DNA of 64,000 nucleotides from the NCBI RefSeq assembly GCF_963966145.1, contig NC_091050.1, forward strand, positions 4,216,001 through 4,280,000, read 5' to 3'. Below are positions 24,410 to 37,300 of this stretch, in pieces. This stretch comes from Tenebrio molitor (lineage: Eukaryota > Arthropoda > Insecta > Coleoptera > Tenebrionidae). Made by a program: the position numbers and the translations under genes. Position 1 is the first letter of the stretch, and each line of letters begins with the position of its first letter. The notes below the pieces were generated by a model. It was not told the origin of the DNA, made no database searches, and saw nothing but the letters and a program-made list of their open reading frames with translations.

Positions 24410-26060
24410 GATCGTGCGTTTACGTGCGGGGAGGCGTTCTCATATATAAATCGGAAAAAGTGTAATAACGTCATGAAATCAGAAAATAAAGGTATCCAGA
24501 TACGACGAGATTTATCCTAAGCTCTCCGTTCACTGAGCTGGTCAATTTATAGATATTTTTATTAGCCATAAAATGAAGATGACTGGTAAAAATCTTTAAT
24601 TTGACAGTTTAATCGTAAAAGGTTGCTAGATAAAATCAGTCGATGATTGAGGAGAAAAACCAGTGTCGAACACGGCAACCCCTGAAACATATGGCCAGCT
24701 TCATTTAAGCACGAGTCAAGCATGATATCCTGATATGGTGGCCATTAATTAGCGTTGCCGCCTGTTAGTGCGTTCCAGATGACCTCCTCAATATACCCGA
24801 GATGTTGTAGTTGAGACTTAATCTGCCGCCAGTCGTCTTATCAGAATACACGCGTCCCTTGGCTCCTTTGTGTTTCCTGCTTTTATCCTTATCAGGACAA
24901 CTCTTTACTTGACTTTAACGAGCACGTATATGGCAGCTATTTAATTATCGCTACTGTTAATGGTGTTGCCTTTGGTAACAGGATATCGAGCTATGGTGAG
25001 GATTGTAGATTTTTAGACAGTCGCGCCTAAACCTACACCAGGTCGGTAATTCATCGTTCTTCCTTCAGGTTTCGTTAGTGGACGTAAAAAATAAATTACA
25101 CGATTCGGGAATGAAGCATTGCTCATAGATTATAACGCATTTGCATAAAGATGGGAATCAGCGCGATATCTGAGTGATGTTTTGTCTGTTTTGAGAAGGG
25201 TTCGTTCTGTCCGAATCTAATCCAAGTTATCGGTCTACTGGCTGAACTTTTACAGCATCCGAACCCCTTTGATTTGTTCCCCGCATTTATGGAAATTGTT
25301 TTTTAATCCTATATATGTTTTCCAACAACCCTAACTTTTTAAAAAGGGATTAATTCGACTAGTAAAGGAACGAAAAGCGGAGACCAGTTTCTGTTGCATT
25401 AGCACCTCAGTTCAGATGTCAACGTTATAAATCTCGAGTTAGTTAACCCCTTCGGGCTACCATGAACTCGTGTTTGACTTTCCAGTGAGTTATGGCGTCG
25501 GCTCACATTTAAACAGCAAATATAAATGCGATTAACGTATTTTAATGAGACGGCAATCTGCTATAAGCGCATTTTCGTACGGATTCGTGGGGTCTGAGAA
25601 GGGGTGAAACAGAATCCACTGAAACGATTTTAATATGAAGCGACATAATTCCCTTAATTGTGCGATTTGTGTATAGATCTGTGCTCTGCAGCGAAATTTT
25701 TCTCACCGAACGCCAAATTTGATATTTGCGATAATATCCAGTTTCAGTCTCACAATGGCCGGGCTAAATGTAATTCAAATTATGATTGACAGACTACAGG
25801 GTAGTATTGGGCTTGTAGCGGCTGTGTCAACACACAAACCAAGCGTATTGCGTGTTACATGCAAATTAGGGTACATTAATATGCGTATTTTACGCACACC
25901 ACATACGTTGTTGAAGGCAATACCGCACAGATGTTACCCTTTGGGGGTTGTTTACACAAACAAAGGATTTTTCAACAGGAGCGCCGGCAAAATTGACAGT
26001 TTCCGTGTTATGATCCAACAGAATTCGCCCCACATTTGACACAATGGAAACCAAGCCGTG
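24410..26060. promoter_or_regulatory. Long GC-richer block, candidate regulatory modules
   Basis: Complex sequence rich in TTAATTAG/TAATTA-type words, clearly distinct from the AT-rich flanks. A 106-codon frame at 25719-26039 lacks any family resemblance and is probably chance. Likely one or more enhancers of the downstream T-box gene; composition and position are the only evidence. Confidence 0.3.
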
Positions 26061-28943
26061 TAATTTTGGTTATTTCAACGAAACACAATAGTAGCGGTTG
26101 TCAGACCTTCTTCTCTAGAGCACAACGAAATTTCGCACTTTTATTGCACCATAAAAATGTTAATAATTCCATTTATTTCCTGCCATTCCGAAAGAAACAA
26201 TTCAAAAAACACTTAAAATTGAAAAAGTGGATGAAGTAAATTACGTCAACGTATCAGGCATTGAGAGTGTGTTACATATTTCGAAACAACCCTAATCGCC
26301 TAACTCGTGTAGACTTTATGTATAACATCAACGAGGGGTGGCTTACATAAATAAATATGTATGAGCCGTACAGATTAGCCGCAGGGGATGAAAGGACCTC
26401 GCCTGGTGGCAATCCCTCGCACTATCTTGCCTTTCGGTGTAAATATTTTTAATTAAATGTTTATGCGAGACACTCAAGACGAGTATTTTAAAAAATATTC
26501 TTTCCAAATTAGGCTGTTTTTTTTGTTCTTGGTAAAAAACATCGCGTTCTTGTATCTTAGGTATTACTTCAGTACCGAGCCAGTAACGAACGTCAACAAA
26601 ACGTTCAAGCAAAATGACGCAATGGGGTGTCCACCCTTCAAATTACTACGATTAACCCCGGAGATCAACATTTAATAAGTAACATCCGTATCATACGATA
26701 CCGCTAATCTGTGTCTGTTTTACCCTGGGTCTGGGTACGTTGCGAAGTCTGCCACCCTCTTGATTCATATTCTACTACCGCGTCATCCCTATTGTGCAAG
26801 TGGAGTTAATGTCACTTTGTTGTGTTTGCCTGTGTAAATAAGCGATTTATTTAATGCTAATGACGATAAATTGGTGGAGGGTGCTTACATATTAGTGGAG
26901 TTTGCGAACGCTTGCATTATTATTGTTTCTTCTAATTTATGTGGTATATAACGATTTCAATATAAAGTATATAATAATAAGTTCAAATTTACGAATTTTA
27001 TAAGTAAGTTTTTAATTTTCATCGGCAGTTTCATCGATCTGTTTAAAAAATCTTCTTTTAACACATCAAGTTTAAAATGTTTTAAAGTGTTGAGACAATT
27101 TTAAACTTGAATAAATCTTGCTTAAAATGTAAATTAGAAATTATCCCATATATGTATCGAGTGATCAAAAAGAAAACAAATCCAGAGTGCTACCCCATCT
27201 TTTGTTTTATCGAAAAGTTTGTCTTAGAGTGATCAACACATATGTATATTTGCTATGCACAATCGTTTCATTGGTTGCCTATCTTTCGAAAATTCTATTA
27301 AAAATTAATTAATTATTAATGAATAATTAATGCTTTATCTTCAATGGTAAAACCCATTTTACCACTTAGATGTACAAGAAAGTATTTTTTTAAACAGTCG
27401 TAAAACTTCAATAAGTGCATCTTTTCAAGTACTTAACTGTACTTTAAGTTGTTAATCCAGACAATTATGACCTCGCGAATGAAGCCAATTTTCGATATTT
27501 TGTTTCGCGTAGGAGATATTGGATTATTGGTTATAAATTAGTTTTCGGATATGATAAAATAACGCCTTTTAATCAAAACCACAACTTTATATTACAATGT
27601 ATCGGGTGTTCAGATGTGAAATCCTGGGCTGGGAAGCCGTTGGAAACTGTTAGTTGTTTTGCTTTTTTAAAGTATACATTGACAGTTGTAATTAGAGCAT
27701 GTTGATTGTTGTTTTTTTTTTGCAATGTTTTACATTAAAAATAGATTAACTAACGATTCCTATTCTCGAAGCAAATCTCTAAGGACACCCTTTGCTAAAA
27801 ACACATGTTCAATTATGTGCCGATTAAACATACATAAATGTCATTCATGTCAAATGGCGGGAAATTCAAACTTTACACTATTCCAAGTGGTTTACTTTTT
27901 TCAACGCTTACTCAGCCCAGGTGGTCATTTGATTGAAGGCATGATATAATGTTAATCATACAGCTCAATTCGTTATAAATGTCTTCAATTTCGGAAATCA
28001 CAAAATTAATAATTATGGTTCTGTGAGACTTGGTGCCACTAATTGTGTATCATAAACAGGCGCCAGGACTGGAAGATTATTGATTGATTTTAATTATCAA
28101 TGTTTAGAAGTCCAATCGAGCATAAACTATAAGTATGATTGGTGTAGTTATTTTTATTTTTGTATATGTATGCAGAATAATTCCATTTAATAGAGAATGA
28201 AACACTGGTTTCGTCAAGTTAAATAGGTAGGTATTTCAAAATTTTTTGCACAGGCGTACTAAAAAAGATGTCCTCTTGTATAATCATTAATCAGTCACTA
28301 AAAATGGTGTCAATTAAAACTTTGAAGTGGGGTTGGTTGGCGGCGACTGGAGTTGTGGTAATAACGTCAAATTACATTCTCCTGTGCGCTTACCTAGCTA
28401 GAATTTCAAATTTGTAATGTTAAAAAAGGCATCCAGAATAAATGCATTGGAATTTTTCGTATGGCCACCCAGTAAACCATGCACGATCATTGTTATACAG
28501 GGTTATTCTAAATGATTGTAGTCCAAGTAGGCGTAAAAACTGAATGTAAAATTTATGGTTGCCGCTCCGTATAAAAAACATCAAAATGATGTGAATAAGT
28601 GAGTACACACTGTTCACACACAGGAGTTAAATTGGGTGCAAAACAACTCAATATTTTTAGAATTGGTTCCAAAGCAACTCAATATTTTTGGATTCAATCG
28701 TTAATTTAAAAAAAATAAAATAAAATCCCCATCACCGCACTTTTAACTTAACCAAGGTCAATAATGAACAGCCGTCACTTAACAACGAAAGATTTTCGTT
28801 GATTTCATTGGTTAACGTAAACGATTTTCATAGCATTTCATACCATTGAAAAATGAGAACTCGGATCGTCGCATCAGACAAAATAATTTGATTAATAATT
28901 ATTATCAGAAAGGGTTTTAACGTATCTAGTAGTGAAAAAAATT
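26061..28943. other. Mixed spacer; GC-richer part at about 26230-26920
   Basis: The first part resembles the preceding regulatory block; the rest is AT-rich. A single transposon-like end (CAGGGTTATTCTAAATGATT at 28498) has no visible partner. Confidence 0.3.
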
Positions 28944-29069
28944 GTATATAAACCACGGTGAAGAAGTCCCTTATAGCCTTCGCGCCTTAGAACCCCCGAC
29001 ACGCCTCGGGCTCTAATCTTGGCGCTCTGGCTATAATCATGAACTTCTTCACCTTGGTGTATAATATAC
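28944..29069. mobile_element. Palindromic MITE, about 126 bases
   Basis: An imperfect fold-back: the left arm with GGTGAAGAAGT and CTTATAGCC pairs with the inverted right arm carrying GGTGAAGAAGT and ATTATAGCC. GTATAT sequences lie at both outer edges. Non-coding. Confidence 0.65.
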
Positions 29070-29469
29070 TATTTCAGCCAGGAGCACATACCACATTAAT
29101 TAACTTGCAAATTGCTTTGCTTCTTCTTGTTAAGCATTAGTCTCAATTAATTTTAAAAAATTTCATATTTGTCGCAGTTTACTAAAAAGTAAAACTTTTA
29201 CCTAACTATAGAATAGTTAAGTTTTTAGAAGTGTACTTTTCGGCGCATTTGTTGTCATCGTTACCGGCTAGTTGTATAACTTCCGGAATAACTAAGGACA
29301 CCAAGGACTTAACGGATGAATTTATGGATGCTTTCACTGTGGATTTTCGTATCTTTGTCAATTTTATTTCATTCATCCCAATTTTTTATACGCATACTTT
29401 CAGTTCAAAAACGATACTCGGACTAATTTGGAATGCGGTCGTGATTGCGTTCTTATAGTTTTATTACAA

Positions 29470-30600
29470 TAAGGCAACAAATTTAGCCTTAAACGATGCG
29501 CAGGGAGGTCTACAGCAGGACCCCAGGAGCACAAACGGCTTGATGGAGTGACACCTCACGGTTCAAGTCGCAGTTAAGCACTGAATCCGATTCGACATGG
29601 ACCCTTTTCACTGTCACCTGCACAATAGGTGTGGACTCCACCTATGAAATATTCATATCTGGTCCATGCATTTAACCTCCACCATCTGAACCGAGCGGAT
29701 CATGATCACCAGGTCTCATTAAGGAAAATGAGAATTGTGGAAGCTTCGATCAGCCACTCCCATCTGCTGGTGTGTCGATTCCTGATGGAAAAATTAATTA
29801 GTTCTAAAAAATATTCCCCTCTTTGTTATGAAAATTGAACGATTGTAAGTAGCTTCTAAAAGTTAACAACTGCCTGACAGGTTTAAAATTTTACCGGATT
29901 TGTTGAAAGAAGGGCGGTTTTAACGTTATCAAAAATTCAATTTTGACTAGTCGAATATTAAATTGAATCTATTTACATAATTATTTCGCTTTGAGCATGT
30001 GCGCTCCGACTCCTCTTCCCATTTGACTGCTCAAGAGCAATAAATTCCCAAATAATAATTTGGACTTCTGGCTTAGCATTAGGGAAAAGGTAATTACTTA
30101 ATTCACTCTCATGCATTTGCATACATTATTGTCATAAGTGAGTGGAAGACCGGAAATGGCTGTGTTTCACTCTTTTAACAGAAACACTCCCAGTAGCCAA
30201 AAACCCATTGTTTCTCCAAGAGAACTGTTCATTTATTGAAGAGATAGCGCTAATTATCTTCACATTATGGTCCAACTAGGTATATACGTCGCTGTCCTGC
30301 ATAATTTTGACTAAGGGTGGTATGTTTCCTGGTGTTCGGGAGCCAGGCGATTCTCCTTGGTCACGCGCAGGCCTCCGTCAGCGGATACCGCAATTACTAG
30401 CCCAACTTCAAAGGAAGGCCGCTACCACGGCCCTAATCGCTCTGCGAAATGCACGGATTTATTAATATTCATCTGCAGCTGCGATTGTTCTCTACAGAGC
30501 AGCGCACGTTTAAAATTAACTAACTCCGTCGGTTCGTTTACAACTTTGTTACAGGCTTTCATCCGTACCGACAGTTTTTTTAATCCCTGGAAAACATAAA
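29470..30600. promoter_or_regulatory. GC-richer block, candidate regulatory modules
   Basis: Non-repetitive, higher GC, especially 29500-29800 and 30330-30560, with CAGCTG E-box and TTAATTAG-like words. Frames here show no domain. Confidence 0.27.
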
Positions 30601-33600
30601 TATTAATCTATATTTTCCAGTTTGTGAAAATGTATTTATGTGTTAACTTGATAAAACCTCTCTTGTCAAAAATAAATGTGGTAAAATTTCTGTGGATTTA
30701 CGTCCTGTGGTATAAAAAATTATCGGATTGATCCAAACACTAAGAAAAACATTTTTTTTTAAGAATAAACGATGCTGCAACGAAGCACGAAGTAATTTCC
30801 CGTTTATGATGTTTTTTGAAAGTCCATAAAAATTCTCAGAGAATTTAGGAAATAAAAAAGTTTGAAGTGACCCATCAAATAACCTAACACACGATAACAC
30901 TTCACAACCTAATTGTGAAAATTTGTCATAACAATTGTCGACGTCTGAACAGGTGCATTACCGTGATAAAACAATCAATTGTTCTTGGCCAATCCAGGTT
31001 TTTTGCGTGAATTTTCTTCTAATTGACGCAGAAACTTCGCTTAATATTCCATAATAATGGTTTGGATATAACGATTATACGAAATGCGACACTAATTAGC
31101 GAGAAATAAATTAATCACTAAAAGAACGAAAAGAGGAGTTGATCAAAATTTTCAGTTGTACGGGAGTTGTGAGGAATTAATGTTGGTTGGCTAATTAGTG
31201 ATTCGAAATTTCGCTTCTGGATCTTTTTTCAACATTTTCTAAATGTTGTTAAATGTTAAATCTTGTGCCAATTTAAAACAGATTTAAACTCTGGAAACAC
31301 TTATTGATGCCACTAATATTGACTCCGTTAATCTGGCGCATTCTTGGAGTCAATAAACTTTATATGTGAAAAGCAGGCATTAGAGTTGACGACAGTTTTA
31401 CAAATTCTTCAAATTTTTTGTATTAGTTTAATTTTATTTTATGTTTAATATGTACCTATAGTCTTTTATAGTTATTGCGTCAGGTCTAACGTAGATGGGT
31501 TCCTGGACCCCCTCTCGAGAAATATCCACACTATAATTATTTATTAACGATTAAAAACTTGAAACAGAATGTCTTTCCTATGTATAACTATCTCACTTTT
31601 TCAGTAAAGATATGAATTTCTATGGATTTCTAATTAGAGTACTTTTATCTCATTTTTTCAGTGGATTTCTAATAATTAGAGTATGTATTTCTTTCTGAAT
31701 GTGATTTTTACATTTTCAAATGTTTAGAAGTTATAAAAAATGAGTGGTTAGATATTTTAAAAATTATAATGCAACAATGATTCCATTAAAAAGTAAAAAA
31801 AAAAAAAACGATAGAAGCGGTATTTTAGAAAGATTTCGTGCGGATAATCTCTCCAATTACATTAAAATATGTGTCGGAGTGTTTGTATCAGATGGAATGA
31901 GAATAAAAGTCATAAAAGGATAATTGTATCCGGTACATTAAAAGATCAAAGCTGAGTTCCACGTTCTTCAACAATGTATCGAAAAATAAAACAATTTTTT
32001 GAAACATTTCACGGCTTTTCTGTGCCGGTAACAGCCGTCAGATACGGTCACATAATCAAATTATGGTCGGAACATTAAAATAATCAACACGACTCATGCA
32101 GCTATTCAGAATCCACATGAGCACCCCTGCGGCAACACAAACAGTTGAGTGATAGAAAAAGAAACTCCGAGAGTAAAATCAGTCAGTTCAAAAATTGTTT
32201 CGTATGAAACTCAGAGCGAGATTAACCGAAAGACACAAGCTTATGTGCAATAAAAATCTTGTTTTTGTACAGGTGTTCTGGTATGCCAAAGAATTACACC
32301 AAATCCGGTGAAGACCCAAGAAAAGCCTGGATTCTTACACGAGGATACCGGAAACAGGAGACACCTGCGCGACATCTGTAATCATGGAGTCCTGAATATA
32401 TCAGATTGTGGTTTTCATAAATATATAATGCTACATTATAACATGAAGTGGAGAAATATCTACGAGCAAGACATGCAGGGCTTAAGCAGCGACAGTTCCG
32501 GTGAATTATGCCAATTCTTAGCTTAACCTGGCATGTTTTTCAGAAATATTTAATTTTTAGCAGGATTCAAGAAAGTTATTATTTTAAAATATATTTTTAA
32601 TAAATAACAAATTCATTAAATCAATGAACAACAAAAAATTGAGGTTAGATTTAAACAGATGATCCGTGATCTATAATTCGTGGTGCGTTCACAATCGATT
32701 TTTCAACGCCTTCTTTAAGAATACATTTAAATGAACACCCGATATAATACCTACATAAAATTTCATTAAATAAGGTTAACATTTTTTCACTTAGAGAAAA
32801 AAAGTAAAGATGTCATCAACATTTTTTAACTGTTTGGTTTTAATTCATGAATGAACGATATACATATTCTACAAAGCAGTGATTTATTAAAATGAAAATT
32901 GAAATAACAATTTGAACAATTAGTAACATTAAATCCACCTTTCTTTAGTCTACTAGTAATTTCAGGATCTTCATCTGAATCACTCATTTTCACTTTTAAT
33001 TGACTGACATAAAACTGACAATAAAAATATTTTCAATAGACATATAACGTTTCCATAGTTACCACAACCGGCCACCGCACTTAACCAAATTGGAAGCACA
33101 AAATTACAGTTAAAATAGGTTTTGATTTAATGACATTTAATTTTTTTATAGAAAAATCGTGTTAGCGTGCTTTTTTTTTCATGCGTGTGGATTATTTAAC
33201 TCGCCTACGGCTCGTTTAATAAACTTCTACACTTATGAAAAAAAGTTGCACTTCTAACACTCGTCTAAATAACTATTTTATTTACTTTTCTAATTGTATT
33301 ATATTATTATTTATGAGTTGGTTAGTTCTAAACTTATAATAGAAAATAAATGATTTAAAACATAAAATTAATACACAGAGTACTCAAATAAAACCTAGAA
33401 AGGTTTTAGAAACGTTAAAACTATACGAATGAATAAACTTTTTAAAAGCAATATGACTACAATTTAGGAAATCATAAAATTAGTTCGTAAAGATAAGAGA
33501 ATTAGGTTGTGTAAGATTGTATTTAGCACAGGAAATTTGCTAAATTTTTTACGTTTAGTTTTATCTGACGAATTAAACGAAATTAGTGGTGAATTGAGAG

Positions 33601-33779
33601 AACAACTGAACATAAAATTTAGCATTGCTTATTTATGTTAATTGATATGTGATTCAAATGTTTGTGTTCGTTGTTTCAATTTTTGGTTATAAAAAAATGG
33701 AATGCTTTGAACAAATTGGGTATCATCGTAAATGCATATTCGTACTCTTGCTATAAATATTAATAAAGGTGCGGAATTA
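30601..33779. other. AT-rich spacer with a MITE fragment
   Basis: No gene recognised. A moderately GC-richer stretch lies at about 31840-32340. A MITE fragment is listed separately at 32641-32731. Confidence 0.35.
32641..32731. mobile_element. Truncated copy of the MITE found at 51111-51280
   Basis: Shares GAGGTTAGAT, GATCCGTGAT and GTGGTGCGTTCACAATCGA in the same order with the complete copy, then TCAACGCCTTCTTTAAGAAT like its right terminal repeat. The left terminal repeat is absent. Confidence 0.7.
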
Positions 33780-34560
33780 TGTAGTGGTGAGATGACATTT
33801 ACAAATTGAAAAGATGAATTGTAGTTTTGCTACTGTCTTTTTGTAGAATTGAAATGAAGACTAATAAATTAATTAACCGTTTCGACAGAGAAATAACCGG
33901 GAGCAAGGGCACAGGTAAACATTTTTTAGTGATTTATTGGCGCAGTCGCACTGGTAGATTCTTTGGCAACGACCCCCACAGAAGCAATTCCTTGTATAAA
34001 AGTGGCGTGTATTTAATCTTGATAACATAATAACGGAGATGGGTCCCTTGCCGCCCTTCTGTCAGATATATGGAGAGGAATAAATAGGGATTTGGTCACA
34101 GGGATTATTGGCTAATTGTATCACTGCATCGGGACGTTTTTTAATTACCTTCCTGCCCCGATAGGTGGTGACGATTTATGATGGTCCTTTAAAGAATGCG
34201 GTTTCCGGTTACCCGTAAATTTGTTAGACATCGTACTTAAAGTATTTTATGACGGCAAATAATCTCAGTTAAAATTTAATATTTTGCTGCTGCTGCTGCG
34301 ACATGTCCAACTTTATTATAAAAACCGTGACGTTCAGAAGGGATTTAGATATACAAATGAGCCTCACTCGTTGAATGTTGCGATGAGCAGCAGACGGCGC
34401 CGTCCACACGACCTGCATACTAAACTTGCCGATAGAGTGCGCCACTTGCAACATTATAATCCTGACGACTGAAATTCATTCGGTAAAAATCCGGGGCCCT
34501 TTGAGACAAGCTGTCAAGTCCGGGATACACTGCAATAACATGAAGATTAAGGGCGTTAAG
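33780..34560. promoter_or_regulatory. GC-richer block, candidate regulatory module
   Basis: Non-repetitive sequence with TAATTA and TTTATGG words and a CAG/CTG triplet run near 34286. Small frames show no domain. Confidence 0.27.
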
Positions 34561-34912
34561 GCCGAAATGGAAAAACATTTTTAAATCACTATTTCATTAT
34601 ACCTAATGAATATACAGAAATTGGAGAAGCGTCCAAGATTCCAGTTATAATACATATTGACATCGAAAATTTGCCATTATATTTTTTTTATTACATCCAT
34701 TTATCACAGTCCCGAAATAACTTTGAATGCTTTTAACATTTTTTCAATTTGTGAATTCCTATTAAAATATAATGCTGTACCAAATTTAAAATTTTGATAC
34801 ATACCTAAATTAAAACTGTAACTTATTTGTTATTATTTGTGATTTTCTATATACATAATTATGTACATACTTGAACGAATATGTAATACATATGTCTTTA
34901 TAGGTAACTATA

Positions 34913-35353
34913 CAGGGTTATTCACGTAAGATGACGAGCCTGACCAGGTAAAAATGCAACTCAAAATACATTTTACAAAGCACTCATTGTGTTTTCGTAT
35001 TTAAAAATTAAATCAGGAATCCAATTAGGTAGATATTCTTTTAGTTTGAAAGTATATCTGTCATTACATTTTTTGTTTATATTTAGTAGATATTTGAAAA
35101 TGTTTTCGAACGATGACAGAACCGACATGATCCTACTTACCCATTATTTTTGCATTTTATTTGCTTATTATTGTTATTAAATATATTTTGTTGAGAAAGG
35201 TATTTTTCTGTCAGAACTTGACTCATTAGGCTGACGTTAAAAGCTATCTATGTTTTATGTGCATTATGATAATGTAATAGGGATCGAGATAGCTTTATAA
35301 ATTATATTTTGGGTTGCATTACCTGGTCAGGCTCGTCATCTCACATAACCCTG
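34913..35353. mobile_element. 441-base TA-flanked inverted-repeat element
   Basis: The two ends share CAGGGTTAT and then GATGACGAGCCTGACCAGGT in inverted orientation, with TATA outside both tips. No transposase is seen inside. Confidence 0.85.
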
Positions 35354-35639
35354 TATAACTGTAGAAGCAATTTTGATAGAGTGCAGATTTTTTGAATATC
35401 TACCAATACTTTCTTCATATCGAAACAAAATGTTCTCAATAGATATTATTGATATTAATAAATTAAATGGCTGTATGCCAACGGTAAAATATGCTTTGAT
35501 CTCGTTTTACGCAGATGACCAATTTCTTGTCCAGCAGATAGCATCCGGCATCGGATTGTTGTGGTTTAGTGTATTATTATACAGAATCGCAGATATCAGT
35601 ACAAAACATTCTCCATTACTCAATGCAGGTTTGATTCTT

Positions 35640-36180
35640 GGGTGAACGGCGGTCACAAATATGTTTTATAGTCTTGTCCTTATGTAGATAGGGGTGAGCA
35701 AGATGTTTGAGACGGGCCTCAGCGGCAATAACACTAACATAAACTCAGGATTTGAATCTGAAGTCGCATAAGAACGTGGTCAAGCCATTTAGATAAGACC
35801 CTCCGTTTTGCATTACTTACCGATTCAAGAGGGATGTTTTGCGCTGATAGATAAATAAAGAGATATTAGAAGGCCGACGAACAGATGGCGCTTGTTGGTA
35901 GGATGAGCACGTTTTCCGGTCAAGCGGCAGAAGCGGTTATCTGCCTGATATATGTTGCTGATCCGTGCTGAACACGTTCAGCACTTTTGGTTCTTCCAGC
36001 CCGCGTACTTTATGATATCGCCACTGATTGCCCAGCAATACCGACGTCTGGACTTCTTGTTACGACCGCGGATTTGCGGCCATCAACCACTGACACACTC
36101 ACGACAGGATAAGATCGGAGAAGGCACTTAAACGTACCACCAGTAATTGCGGTTTAATGTAGTGCACAATACACGTAAAT
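35640..36180. promoter_or_regulatory. GC-richer block with a near-perfect 20-base palindrome
   Basis: Non-repetitive block. GTGCTGAAC-AC-GTTCAGCAC at 35965-35984 is a perfect 9-base inverted repeat around two bases, resembling the binding site of a dimeric factor. Function unknown. Confidence 0.3.
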
Positions 36181-36679
36181 CCGGCTAGTGTTGATGTATT
36201 GTGTCCACAAAACTGCAATATCACAATGAAAATTCTTAAGTGAACAGTTCTTCAAATGAAAAGTTCATCAAGTTGGCTATAATAATTTTTTTGATGAAAG
36301 AAGATAGAGCGAAAAAGGGATGATGCATTCTTTGACAGTCGTTTTTTGAGTTGAGTTTCGTTTTCTGTGGAATTATAATAAATCATCAAATAGGGATATT
36401 TCAACTCCTAGGATTTGAAGTGTTTCAAGTCCGTTTAAAAAAAAAGGCTGCTTCAACCGTTTCTATAGAGATACATAAAGGCGCGATTTTCGACCGCTTA
36501 AAGATAAAATAGTTTTATTATTTTACTACATTGAAGTAGTTATAGAGATAGATACTCGTAGATACAGCATTGATATATTATGTAGATATCAACAACAACA
36601 GAGTTATTGTAAGGAGAGAATTCGCATAGTAAAAAACTGACAACTAGCAAAAATGAGACAATTTGGTAAGGTCTAAAAT

Positions 36680-37300
36680 TTACTTTGGTAAGGTGAAGGG
36701 TACGTCGTGCGCTGTTCACATGAACTTAGAATATCATAGCTGATTCCGCATGCAACTCGGTTAATTGTAACAATCTCATTGGAGAGATGTCGTTAGCAAG
36801 TGGTGTTTTTTCGGGCAGCAAGTTCGTCTGTAATTATGCAAATTTGAAGCAGTGCGTATATAAACTGAGCATAATCTGAGCGTTATCGCGGCCAGAAGTT
36901 TTAAACGATCTCGTTTAGGTGGATGCAGATCTGAGGAAGTTCATCATAAGCGGCGGTGAGGCACGATTAGGCGCAGGAGCGTCACGATAATTTGAGTATC
37001 TCTCGTATCTGCGTCATCTCCGTGGGGTTGGCTTCTTCTTTTCACACCATTTCCTGCGTTCCGTCCTGACGCCGCCATGTTTTATCCCCCAGCTGGTCGC
37101 TCTAATGCGCGCAGACTAATTATCATTAAACCATCTAAATGCTAATTAATGCGGCTATTTTCGCGTGGAACGGAGCTGCGATTGTGCCCTGCGGGCTGCA
37201 TGCTAATGAACTGCTCTCCATCTACCCTGGGGACGAACCGGGACGCCGCCGCCCTCGAGACCTGTCGCCACTATTATGAACGGCGATAAAGTTTTCGTTG
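36680..37300. promoter_or_regulatory. Strong candidate conserved regulatory module
   Basis: The part from 37050 to 37280 is the most enhancer-like stretch here: high GC, no repeats, and packed homeodomain-type words (CTAATTATCATTAAA, GCTAATTAATGC, GCTAATGAA). No reading frame has a domain. The role is inferred. Confidence 0.35.

Noticed and set aside
25719..26039. 106-codon plus-strand frame
   Set aside because: No domain, no codon-bias impression and no promoter or splice context; it lies in a probable regulatory block.
29480..29640. Possible tRNA-derived SINE, with GGTTCAAGTCG resembling a B box
   Set aside because: No A box at the right distance, no poly-A or simple tail and no second copy seen.
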